Assembly (NCBI GenBank): GCA_019359615.1
Contig: JAHHHA010000017.1
Span: 1 to 64,000 of the forward strand
From: Cyanosarcina radialis HA8281-LM2
GTDB taxonomy: Bacteria; Cyanobacteriota; Cyanobacteriia; Cyanobacteriales; CCAP-1448
Length of the DNA stretch: 64,000 bases
Direction of reading: 5' to 3'
The position numbers and the translations under genes were made by a program. Positions 44,171 through 53,300 of the stretch are shown piece by piece (the stretch's first letter is position 1; every line of letters begins with the position of its first letter). The notes below the pieces were generated by a model. That model ran no database searches. It was given only the letters and a program-made list of their open reading frames with translations, and was not told where the DNA came from.

Positions 44171-47100
44171 GATTCCCAGATTAGGGCTAAAAGAAAGCTT
44201 AAAACCTAACTACTCTCTATTTTGGGAAGAGTTGGGTAAAAGTAGTTTTACTGGAGAAATTCGGGCTGATTTTGCCAGTCGGTTGATGATGTCAACCGAT
44301 AACAGCATTTATCAAATTTTGCCTCAAGCAGTTGTTTTTCCTCGCACTACCGCAGATGTAACGCAACTGTTTCAATTAGCTAACCGAGAAGAGTTTCAAA
44401 CTATTACTTTTGCGCCGAGGGGTGGAGGAACAGGAACTAACGGACAATCTCTTTCTCCTGGAATTATTATTGATTGCTCTAAGTATATGAACCAGATTCT
44501 AGAGGTAAATCTAGAAGAAGGTTGGGTGCGAGTTCAACCTGGGGTAGTTTTAGACCAATTGAATGCTTATTTACAACCTTACGGGGTATTTTTTGCCCCT
44601 TCATTAGCTCCTAGCAATCGCGCCACTATTGGCGGCATGATTAACACCGATGCTTGCGGCAAAGGTTCGCGGATTTACGGACGCACTAGCGATCGCCTTG
44701 TCGAATTAACTTGGGTGCTGCCAGATGGTACGATTGGACGATCGCGATCGATCGATCTGCTGACTTTAGATCGACTCAAACAACAACCAGATCGCCTGGG
44801 AAATATTTATCGCCAAGTCGATGAAATTGTCACTTCTAAGCAGCAACTCATCGAGCAAACTTTCCCGAAAATGCCGCGCTTTTTGACCGGATACAATTTA
44901 GCTAAAGTCTATTCGCGATCGCGCGATACCTTCGACCTTAACAGAATTATTGCCGGGTCGGAAGGAACGCTAGCAGTTATTACCGAAGCTAAATTAGAAT
45001 TAACTAAAATCCCTAAGTTTAAAAGATTAATTGTAATTCACTATGCTTGTTTTGACGATGCCTTACAAGCTACAGAAAATCTGCTCCAATTAGAACCAGC
45101 AGCTATAGAAACTATCGATGAAAAGATTTTAAGCCTTGCTAAGGAAGATGTAATTTACCAGCAAGTAAAAGAATTTATTGGAGATGCCAAAGCAATAAAC
45201 CTAGTTGAATTCACAGGAGATAGTTTAGAAGAAATACAAGAGAAGATTGATATAATTACCAATTCAATAGAGCGATCGCTAGGCTCTACAGGTTATTATT
45301 TAGCCGAAAAAGTAACCGAAATTAGCAATCTTTGGAACTTAAGAAAAAGAGGTGTAGGACTCTTGGGAAACACTCCCGGAGAACGCAAGCCCATCCCATT
45401 TATTGAAGATACTGCCGTTCCACCATCTCGACTGGCTAGCTATATCAAAGAGTTCAAGGATTTACTCAATTCATATCAGCTAGATTATGCCATGTTCGGT
45501 CATGTGGATGTGGGTTGCTTGCACGTCAGACCCGCGTTAGATATGAAAGTGCCAACAGATGAAGCCTTAATTAGAGAATTATCCGATCGCGTCGTGGCCC
45601 TGGTACAAAAATATGGCGGCGTGATGTGGGCAGAACACGGTAAAGGATTTCGCAGCGAATATACTCCAGCTTTTTTTGGCGAAGAATTGTATGAGGATTT
45701 GCGAAAAATTAAGGCCGCTTTCGATCCAGAAAATAAATTAAATCCAGGAAAAATCGTGACTCCCGCTGGCAGTGCCGCTGCCGTCGTGCGAGTTGAAGCA
45801 CCACTGAGGGGACATTTCGATCGCCAAGTACCACCCTCAATTCGCCAAGAATATGCAGGGGCGTTTAATTGTAATGGCAATGGAGCTTGTTTTAACTACA
45901 ATCCCGACGACGTAATGTGTCCTTCAGCTAAAGTCACGCGCGATCGCATTCATTCTCCCAAAGGTCGCGCTAGTTTGTTGCGGGAATGGTGGAGACAGTT
46001 GGGAGAGGGGAGAGAAGAGAGGGGAGACACGGGGAGGGGAGAGGGGAGAGAAGATAATTTACTAACTTCACACTCCACACTCCACACTCCACACTTACTA
46101 AAGCACTCCACACTGCTCAAGGTTTGGAATACTTTGGGTAAATATTGGGGAGTATATGACTATTCCCATGAGGTTTATGAGGGGATGCACGGGTGTCTGG
46201 CTTGTAAGGCTTGTGCCACTCAATGTCCCGTTCATGTAGATATTCCAGAGATGAAAGCGAAATTTCTGGAACTTTACTACACCCGCTATCTCAGACCCGG
46301 ACGCGATTATCTGTTTGGTAATATTGAAGCGATCGCTAATTGGCAATCTTACGCTCCATTATTGGCCAATGCTATTACTCAAAACCCGCTGACTCGGTGG
46401 CTAGTCAAACGCCTTTTAAAGATGGTAGATCCGCCTGCGGTGAGTCAGTTAACTCTCAGGCAGGGCTTAGCAACTAGAACCGCACCGGAATTCGATTTAG
46501 CAAAATTATCAGCTTTAAGTCAAACCGAACGGGAAAACAGCGTTATTTTACTCCAAGATGCTTTTACCAGCTTCTACGAATCTCAACTGTTCCTCGATAC
46601 CTACGATTTTCTGAGGCGATTGGGATATACAGTCTACGTGCCGCCATTTTTTGCTAGCGGCAAGCCACTACACGTTAAAGGGTTTCTGAAGCAATTTCAA
46701 GCGATCGCTCAAAAAAATGCTGAGTTTCTATCGCAACTTGGGAGTTTGAATATTCCCCTACTTGGAATCGAACCTAGCATTGTCCTGACTTATAGAGATG
46801 AATATAGCAAAATTCTCAATCTTAAAGAACCATTGTGGCAAGTACAATTGTTGTCAGCTTTTTTGGTAATTCGGCGCGATCGCTTGTCCGAATTAGCTTC
46901 ATTTGACAGAGCGGAGCCTTATTACTTATTCAGTCATTGTACGGAAAAAACGGCAGTTTTAGAAACAGAAAAACAATGGCAGCAAATTTTTCAATTCGTC
47001 GGCTTAAAGTTGATTCCGATCGCTACTGGATGCTGTGGCATGGCAGGAATTTACGGTCATGAAGCCGAACACTACGATGAATCGAAAGGAATTTATCAAA

Positions 47101-47249
47101 TGAGTTGGCAGCCACATATTCGATCGACTATAGAACCAAAACAGTACATTTTAGCAACAGGCTATTCTTGTCGTTCTCAGATCGAGCGATTCGATCGATT
47201 TACACCTTTACATCCAGTGCAAGCTTTAAGAAGATCGATCGGTAGGTAA
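44169..47249 (+). CDS. FAD-binding and Fe-S oxidoreductase (GlcD/YdiJ-like)
   Basis: A 1026-residue enzyme from the ATG at 44169. N-terminal FAD domain: FAPRGGGTGTNGQSLSPG near 93-110, and IGGMINTDACGKGSRIYG. C-terminal Fe-S half: NGNGACFNYNPDDVMCPSAK, then CLACKACATQCPVHVD as a 4Fe-4S motif, and CCG-type GCCGMAGIYGHE near the end. Relatives oxidise 2-hydroxy acids such as D-lactate or D-2-hydroxyglutarate, and the precise substrate is unknown. The frame extends 40 codons upstream, but that part is the MITE-like repeat. Residues about 611-650 are an in-frame low-complexity insert encoded by GGGGAGAG and CACTCCA repeats, absent from normal family sequence. Confidence 0.87.
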   Translation: MIPRLGLKESLKPNYSLFWEELGKSSFTGEIRADFASRLMMSTDNSIYQILPQAVVFPRTTADVTQLFQLANREEFQTITFAPRGGGTGTNGQSLSPGIIIDCSKYMNQILEVNLEEGWVRVQPGVVLDQLNAYLQPYGVFFAPSLAPSNRATIGGMINTDACGKGSRIYGRTSDRLVELTWVLPDGTIGRSRSIDLLTLDRLKQQPDRLGNIYRQVDEIVTSKQQLIEQTFPKMPRFLTGYNLAKVYSRSRDTFDLNRIIAGSEGTLAVITEAKLELTKIPKFKRLIVIHYACFDDALQATENLLQLEPAAIETIDEKILSLAKEDVIYQQVKEFIGDAKAINLVEFTGDSLEEIQEKIDIITNSIERSLGSTGYYLAEKVTEISNLWNLRKRGVGLLGNTPGERKPIPFIEDTAVPPSRLASYIKEFKDLLNSYQLDYAMFGHVDVGCLHVRPALDMKVPTDEALIRELSDRVVALVQKYGGVMWAEHGKGFRSEYTPAFFGEELYEDLRKIKAAFDPENKLNPGKIVTPAGSAAAVVRVEAPLRGHFDRQVPPSIRQEYAGAFNCNGNGACFNYNPDDVMCPSAKVTRDRIHSPKGRASLLREWWRQLGEGREERGDTGRGEGREDNLLTSHSTLHTPHLLKHSTLLKVWNTLGKYWGVYDYSHEVYEGMHGCLACKACATQCPVHVDIPEMKAKFLELYYTRYLRPGRDYLFGNIEAIANWQSYAPLLANAITQNPLTRWLVKRLLKMVDPPAVSQLTLRQGLATRTAPEFDLAKLSALSQTERENSVILLQDAFTSFYESQLFLDTYDFLRRLGYTVYVPPFFASGKPLHVKGFLKQFQAIAQKNAEFLSQLGSLNIPLLGIEPSIVLTYRDEYSKILNLKEPLWQVQLLSAFLVIRRDRLSELASFDRAEPYYLFSHCTEKTAVLETEKQWQQIFQFVGLKLIPIATGCCGMAGIYGHEAEHYDESKGIYQMSWQPHIRSTIEPKQYILATGYSCRSQIERFDRFTPLHPVQALRRSIGR

Positions 47250-47273
47250 TCGATCGAGATTTCCGGTTTTTCT

Positions 47274-47407
47274 AAGATATAGCAATTCTCAATTTAATCA
47301 GCTACAGTCTTTTTCTTGTGGGGTGGGCATCCTGCCCGCCCAAGGGACAGGCTGGAAGCCTATCCCACAAGATATGTATTTCACTTATCTAAGAACTGCT
47401 ATATCTT
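47274..47407. mobile_element. 134-bp MITE-like element with AAGATATAGCA ends
   Basis: Terminal inverted repeats AAGATATAGCAATTCT (47274-47289) and AGAACTGCTATATCTT (47392-47407) match at 15 of 16 positions. Inside is the palindromic CTTGTGGGG...CCCACAAG repeat (47315-47371), also seen in degenerate form at about 39445-39520. It lies between the convergent oxidoreductase and response-regulator genes. No coding capacity. Confidence 0.65.
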
Positions 47408-47412
47408 GTTTT

Positions 47413-48084
47413 TTACTCCTTCAAGCGATAGCCGATGCCGCGAACTGTCTCCACCAAATCTTCTGACGCACCTGCTAGCTTGAGCTTCTGGCGCAGAGTT
47501 TTGATATGTGCTTTCACCGATTCTTCGCTAGGCGGATCTTCAGAATCCCACAAGTGACCGATGATGGCTTGACGGCTGAGAACTCGCCGACCGCTCCGCA
47601 GGAAAAGTTCTAGCATAGAAAATTCTTTAGGAGTCAGATCTAAAGACTTGCTGCCATAAGTGACATCGTAAGTGCTGGGATTCAATCGTAAGTCACCGCA
47701 AGCGAGAACGGGAGTAGAGGTAACGCTGCCACGGCGCAATAGAGCGCGAATTCTGGCCAGCAGTTCCGGCAAATCTACTGGTTTTACTAGATAGTCATCA
47801 GCGCCAGCATCCAAACCTATCACCTTATCAGTGCTAGTATCGCGAGCCGTCATCATCAAAATCGGCACTTGACAGCCGCTACTCCGCAACCGCTGGCACA
47901 AACCGATACCATCCAGTTTGGGTAACATCACATCCGTCAAGATGATGCTGTACTCTGCCAATCTGGCCTGCTCTAAACCCGTTTCTCCATCTGAAACCAC
48001 ATCGACTACATAGCCGTAATCGCTGAGGGCCTCAGCCACCACTTCAGCTAAACGAAAGTCATCTTCAACTAATAGCAATCTCAT
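47413..48084 (-). CDS. OmpR/PhoB family response regulator (RppA-like)
   Basis: A 223-residue regulator from the ATG at 48084. Receiver: RLLLVEDDFRLAEVV with the acidic pair, phospho-acceptor in TDVMLPKLDG (about D51), MMTARDTSTDKVIGLDAGAD, and K in DYLVKPVDLPEL. Winged-helix domain from about 125, with LDLTPKEFSMLELFL and ESVKAHIKTLRQKLKLAG, ending VRGIGYRLKE. Sequence style resembles the RppA/NblR group. The kinase gene lies 158 bases upstream on the same strand, separated by a MITE-like repeat, so they may still be one transcript. Confidence 0.9.
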   Translation of the reverse strand: MRLLLVEDDFRLAEVVAEALSDYGYVVDVVSDGETGLEQARLAEYSIILTDVMLPKLDGIGLCQRLRSSGCQVPILMMTARDTSTDKVIGLDAGADDYLVKPVDLPELLARIRALLRRGSVTSTPVLACGDLRLNPSTYDVTYGSKSLDLTPKEFSMLELFLRSGRRVLSRQAIIGHLWDSEDPPSEESVKAHIKTLRQKLKLAGASEDLVETVRGIGYRLKE

Positions 48085-48115
48085 ATTTAACAAGAATATA
48101 GGAGTTTAGGAGTTC

Positions 48116-48223
48116 ATACCAAATCCGCTTAGCAAAGGTTGGTTTGCCCTCACCCCCAACCCCTCTCCCACGGGAGAGGGGTTGGGGGTGAGGGCTGGAT
48201 TCATGGTTTTAAAAATCTGTAAC
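48116..48223. mobile_element. MITE-like element, ATACCAAATCCG family, degenerate copy 3
   Basis: Begins ATACCAAATCCGCTTAGCAAA, carries the CCCCCAACCCCTCTCCC / GGGAGAGGGGTTGGGGG stem, and ends in TTTAAAAATCTGTAAC, where the right inverted repeat has decayed. It lies between a kinase gene and its response-regulator gene. Confidence 0.6.
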
Positions 48224-48241
48224 TTCTGAACTTCTGCATTC

Positions 48242-49741
48242 TCAACTTCTTAACTTCACAGGTATAGAAATAAAAAAAGTCGTTCCTTCGCCAATTGTAC
48301 TTTCAAACCAAATTTTTCCTTTATGCAAATCCACAGACTTTTTGACGATCGCTAACCCTAATCCCGAACCTTCAATTTTACCGACGTTGTTTGCGCGGTG
48401 AAAGGCTTTGAATAGATGTTCGCGATCGCTTAAAGGAATACCAATACCTTTATCTCTAACAGTAAATAATATCGTCTCAGGTTGCCATTCGACTTGAAAA
48501 TCAACTTTACTACCAGATGGTGAATATTTAATGGCATTATTTAGGAGGTTGAGCAAAATTGAGTGCAGGAGTTTCTCATCTAAGCAAGCATCTTGGCTTG
48601 CTCCTTCATAGGTAAACTCGATCGGTAAATTGTCTGCCAAGCTAGCATCGATCTCGTCTAGCAAGCGATCGCAGAATTGCTGTAAATCGATCGGTTGGGG
48701 ATCGAACTCGGTTTGCTCGGCCTCAATTCTCGACAAAGTTAAAATGCCATCGAGCATCTCTCGCAAACTCTTGGCAGCATCTTGGATTCGATGAATATTG
48801 CGTAGTTTCTTAGCGTCTAGCCATTCCGGTTCGCAATTCTCCAACACTTGGGCAGATAACAAAATCACGCTCAGGGGAGTGCGAAATTCGTGGGATGCCA
48901 TGGAAAAAAAGCGCAGTTTCATTTCGCTCAATTCTTTCTCTCGCTGAAGATCCCGACGCATTTCTTCCATTTTGAGGCGTTCGGTTAGATCGCGGCAATT
49001 TAGGACTGCACCTGTAAACCCAGTGCCATCTTGAAACTGCTTGGCTATAACTTCTAATACTCGCCAGTTGCCTTTTCGTTCTTGCCAGCGGAGTTCGACC
49101 GCCAAAACCATTTGGGGAGACTTCAAGACGTTGCCGAACACTTCTGCTGCCAGATCTCGATCTTCAGGATGCAGCCAATCTGAGATAGACTGGCCGACTA
49201 ATTCTTCGGGAGCATATCCGAGAATGCGATCGACCGAAGGGCTAGCATAACGAACTATTCCGGCGCGATCGACTAAGGTAATGATGTCAGAAGCATTTTC
49301 TATTAGCGATCGAAATCTGGCTTCGCTGTCGCGCAGCGCCCTTTCTGCCTGCCGCCGTTGGTGTCGTCCTGCGGCTTCTCGTAACTCGCGTTCGATCGCT
49401 GGGAGCAAGCGGGCTAAATTGCCTTTAAGCAAGTAATCGTGAGCGCCCAATTTCATCGCTGCTACAGCCTGACCTTCCTCAATGGTGCCAGAAACGACGA
49501 TAAATGGCAGATCTAATGCCATCGATTGCAGCAACGCTAGAGCATCTAAGGCGCTGAATTTAGGTAGCGTATAATCTGCTAGCACTAAATCCCACTCTCC
49601 ATCTGTCAAAACCGCTTTCATTTCCGCCGCTGTTGTCACCTGCTGATGAGTAACGGCATATCCACCCTTCCGCAGAACCCTTAATAGCAGCAACGCATCA
49701 TCTTCAGAATCTTCGACTACGATCGCGCGGAGAGGAATCAT
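48242..49741 (-). CDS. Receiver-PAS histidine kinase
   Basis: A 499-residue soluble kinase with an N-terminal receiver. Receiver: IVVEDSEDDALLLLRVL with D56 in LVLADYTLPKFSAL. PAS near 140-260 with SLIENASDIITLVDRAG and YASPSVDRILGYAPEELVGQ. HisKA with the phospho-histidine in SMASHEFRTPLSV (about 284), and HATPase with NLLNNAIKYSPSG, DKGIGIPL and GSGLGLAIVKKS. No membrane segment. The receiver suggests it is itself the target of another kinase, possibly the 1673-residue one upstream. The response regulator following it is the likely output. Confidence 0.93.
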   Translation of the reverse strand: MIPLRAIVVEDSEDDALLLLRVLRKGGYAVTHQQVTTAAEMKAVLTDGEWDLVLADYTLPKFSALDALALLQSMALDLPFIVVSGTIEEGQAVAAMKLGAHDYLLKGNLARLLPAIERELREAAGRHQRRQAERALRDSEARFRSLIENASDIITLVDRAGIVRYASPSVDRILGYAPEELVGQSISDWLHPEDRDLAAEVFGNVLKSPQMVLAVELRWQERKGNWRVLEVIAKQFQDGTGFTGAVLNCRDLTERLKMEEMRRDLQREKELSEMKLRFFSMASHEFRTPLSVILLSAQVLENCEPEWLDAKKLRNIHRIQDAAKSLREMLDGILTLSRIEAEQTEFDPQPIDLQQFCDRLLDEIDASLADNLPIEFTYEGASQDACLDEKLLHSILLNLLNNAIKYSPSGSKVDFQVEWQPETILFTVRDKGIGIPLSDREHLFKAFHRANNVGKIEGSGLGLAIVKKSVDLHKGKIWFESTIGEGTTFFISIPVKLRS

Positions 49742-49746
49742 GAATT

Positions 49747-49773
49747 AAGTAATAAGTAATAAGTAATAAGTAG
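49747..49773. repeat. AAGTAAT heptamer tandem repeat
   Basis: Three full AAGTAAT units and a partial fourth lie between two minus-strand signalling genes. It is the long tandemly repeated repetitive (LTRR) type common in cyanobacterial intergenic DNA. Confidence 0.75.
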
Positions 49774-49856
49774 AGATTTTGACGATTTTAGTTCTCTAAA
49801 CTATTGTTATTTGACTTTTGACTTGCCCTTTGGTCATCGCCCTCTTCCCCCTCTCC

Positions 49857-50294
49857 TCAACCACGCGGTGTTTCATTCAAACATAGCCAGTAGCGAACGA
49901 TTTGCTCTATAGTTTCGGTAAATTCTACAAAATCGACAGGCTTGCAGATATAGCTGTTACAACCCAGACGGTAGCTGCTAGTGAGATCTTGCTCTTCTTT
50001 AGATGTGGTAAGAATGACAACGGGCAAAAATTGAGTCGAAGGGTTGGCTCTCAATCTTTGCAATACTTCTAAACCGTTAAGTTTGGGTAACTTCAAATCT
50101 AAGAGCATCAAAGCTGGCATCTGCGTCAGATCTCTGCCTGCATGAGAGCCATTAGCGAATAGGTAATCTAAAGCTTCTACTCCATCGCGGGCGATCGCCA
50201 CCTGCCCGACAAAAGGAATGCGTCTTAATGCCCGCATCGCCAAGGCTTCATCATCGGGATTGTCTTCAACTAACAAGACGATCTTCTCGCTCAT
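49857..50294 (-). CDS. CheY-like response regulator (Rcp1 type)
   Basis: A 145-residue single-domain receiver from the ATG at 50294: ILLVEDNPDDEALAMRALRR-like start, phospho-acceptor in LMLLDLKLPKLNGLEVLQRL (about D66), ILTTSKEEQD, and K in SYICKPVDFVEF. The NPDDEAL acidic cluster and C-terminal EIVRYWL are typical of Rcp1 proteins, the partners of phytochrome-like kinases. It starts 34 bases after the 1673-residue kinase gene, the classic Cph1-Rcp1 order, so that kinase is its probable phosphodonor. Confidence 0.93.
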   Translation of the reverse strand: MSEKIVLLVEDNPDDEALAMRALRRIPFVGQVAIARDGVEALDYLFANGSHAGRDLTQMPALMLLDLKLPKLNGLEVLQRLRANPSTQFLPVVILTTSKEEQDLTSSYRLGCNSYICKPVDFVEFTETIEQIVRYWLCLNETPRG

Positions 50295-50327
50295 AGATTG
50301 CAAGTTTAGCAGTTAAGAAGTTTAGAA

Positions 50328-53300
50328 CTATGTAGCAACATTATCGGGGGAAATGCGGCGCTCTTGCAGATTTATCTGAAGAGTAAAGTAAAAAGTTGCT
50401 CCTCTATTGAGAATTGAAGTTGCCCAGACTTTTCCTTGGTGACGGTGAATAATGCGCTGCACGGTAGCTAAACCAATCCCAGTGCCAGGAAACTCGGCCT
50501 CAGTATGCAGGCGTTGGAAAGCACCAAAAAGTTTATTGACATAAGCCATATCAAAGCCAGAGCCGTTGTCTCGCACGCAGTAAATTCGACGACCTGCCAG
50601 GAAAATCGAACTAAATTCAATTCGAGGGTGAGGGGTGTTACCAGTGAATTTCCAGGCGTTGCCCAACAGATTGACCAGCACCACTCGCAAGAGTTGCGGA
50701 TCGCCTTCACAAAGAAGCATCGGGGCGATCGCCCACTCTACTTGGCGCTGGGGATGTTCTTGTTGCAATTCCCGGGCAATTTCTGCTGCCAATAGGCTCA
50801 AGTTGACCGACTGCACTTGCAGTTCGCAGCGGGTAACGCGAGAGAGGGCCAGCAAGTCATCGATTAATTGACCCATCCGTTGGGTAGCAGTGCGAATCCG
50901 ATGGAGGTAATTTTGCCCCAGTTCGTCTAAGGTTTCGGCATAGTCCTCTAATAGCGCCTGACTGAAGCCGTTGATACTCCGCAGCGGCGCTCGCAAATCG
51001 TGAGAGACTGAATAGGAAAAGGCTTCGAGTTCTTGATTGATTGCTTCTAGTTGAGCCGTGCGTTGCTGCACCCTCTGCTCTAGATCTTGGTTGAGTTCTC
51101 GGATCTCGGCTTCCGTGCGTTTGCGATCGGTGATATCGGCCAGAGTACCGACATATCCTTTGAGACTGCCATCTCCTCGGCGTTCGGCGATCGCTTGCAT
51201 ATACGTCCAGGTAATGCCATCGCCCGATCGCTGAAACCGCAACTCTGCACTAAAAATATTGACCTGCGATTGAGCCACTTTTTCCCAGTTGTCCAGTACG
51301 CGATCGCGATCTTCGGGATGTAGGGCTTCTACCCAGCCTTGTCCTAGCGATTTGGTAGGAGTGAGTCCGGTAATTTTACAATAGTAATCGTTGACGTAGA
51401 GGTAATTTCCCCAATCGTCCGTGCGAAAGATGCCTACGGGGGCCACTTTGGCTAAGGTGACATAACGCTGCTCGCTCTCTTGCAAAGCTTCGAGCAAATG
51501 AGCTTGAGCTAGAGCAATCCCTACCTGATTTGCCAGTTGCTCTAACAGGTTAATTTCAAAATCAGACCACGAGCGGGGGCGATCGCATTGATGGACTAAC
51601 AGTATGCCCCAAATTTGGTTCTGTAACAGGATGGGAATGGCTAGTCGAGATTTAACCTGTAACCGACGTAAGAAATTTAACCATTCTGGTTCTAAATTAG
51701 CGTTCTCGACATCGGGGATGCTACAAAGACCTTGAAGATAATATTTCTCGATCTTGGCTCGGTTGGCTGGTGCGAGCGCCCAACGGCGATATTCATCAAC
51801 CAGTTGAGGCTCGATAAGGGAAACCCCTCGATCGCCAACAGCTTCTTTGACAATATTTGCTTCTCCATCTGCTGCCAACTGTAAAATCACTACTCGATCG
51901 CCACCCAGGAGCTTTTGCACCTCGTTCACGGTAGTTTGTAAGATATCGTCGAGTTGCAACGACTGCCGGATTTTGAGTGTAATATCGGCGAATAATTGCG
52001 ATCGCTGGTGTTGCCATTTGAGTTCGATTTCGGCTTGTTGGCGCTCTAATTCCGAACTGGCGCGGACGGCAAAAATGGTTAGTACCTCTGTCATCAAATC
52101 CACATTAACCAGCGGTTGGCGGCTGACAGCAGAAATTAAACCCAGTACCTGTCCGGTCGAGTTAAATAAAGGAATGCCAATATAACTCTCAATTCCCATT
52201 TCTCTGAGCATCAGATTGTGGGGAAATATTTCCTGAACTCGGCAGTTGTAGGCGCATACCTGTTGCTGATTTATCACCTGTTCGCTGGGCGTACCTGTCA
52301 AAGCGTAATCCCTGTTGAGAAGGATTTGCCCGCTGCTGTACATAGCAATTATCCTGACGCGTTCGCGAAGCGTGTCCGAAGGACATTCGGCTGCTGGTTG
52401 TAGGAGTTCGCCGACGAAGGCATATTCTATGTTTAAAGCTTTGCTCAGGCACTCCACCAACGAGTGAAAGAAGGCTTCCCCCGTCTGAGCGGAAACTCCC
52501 AAAGTAATTTGCCTGAGCACTTCTTCTCGCTGCTTGCGCTCGGTAATATCTTGCCCTACGCCTTGATACTCGACGATCTGCCCTTGGGAATCTAAAAGGG
52601 CGCGATCGAGCCACCGCTGCCAGCGAATCTGGCCGTCAGGCAAAATTACTCGATGCTCGATCTCTTCTACGGGGTTGTCGTAGCTCAAAGAGGCAATCTC
52701 GCCTCTGACTGTTTCCCAATCCTCTTCGGGAATTAGCGGTAAGAAGCTATTGCCAATCAGTTCCTGTGGCTGCTTGCTAAAATAGCGACAATAGGCATCA
52801 TTGACAAAAGTGACCCGGCCGTCTGGCAAGTAACGGCAGATCAGTTCGGTTTGATCTTCAACAATGGCACGATAGCGGGCTTCGCTGGCTTGCAGGGCAA
52901 CTTCTGCTGCTTTGCTAGCAGTAATATCCGAGAAAGTTCCCAAATATCCCTCAATCGCTCCGGCCCCATCGCCAATCGCGATCGCCTGACCGTTTACCCA
53001 GGTAATTTTTCCTTGAGGGGTGACGAGGCGATATTCCGCAGCGAAAGGCTGTCCGGTTTGAACGGCAGTCAACCACTTTTGGGATATTCGATCGCGATCG
53101 TCTGGATGTATAGCCTCGCTCCAACCCCATCCCTGCACCTCGGCCAGAGAACGCCCCAAAATTTCTAGACCGTAAGGGTTGACAAACAGACAGCGCCCTT
53201 GGGTATCGGCGTGGTAAATGCCTACGGGAGTATGGGTAACTAACACCCGAAATTTCTCTTCGCTGTCTTGCAGAGCGACTTCTTTGAGCTTGCGTTCGGT

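Noticed and set aside
46069..46115. CRISPR-like spaced repeat (CACTCCA units)
   Set aside because: The units are 7 bp and contiguous, with no spacers. It is a simple tandem repeat inside a gene.
49745..49775. Origin or iteron array (AAGTAAT units)
   Set aside because: Too short, with no DnaA boxes or replication gene nearby. It fits the common LTRR repeat type.
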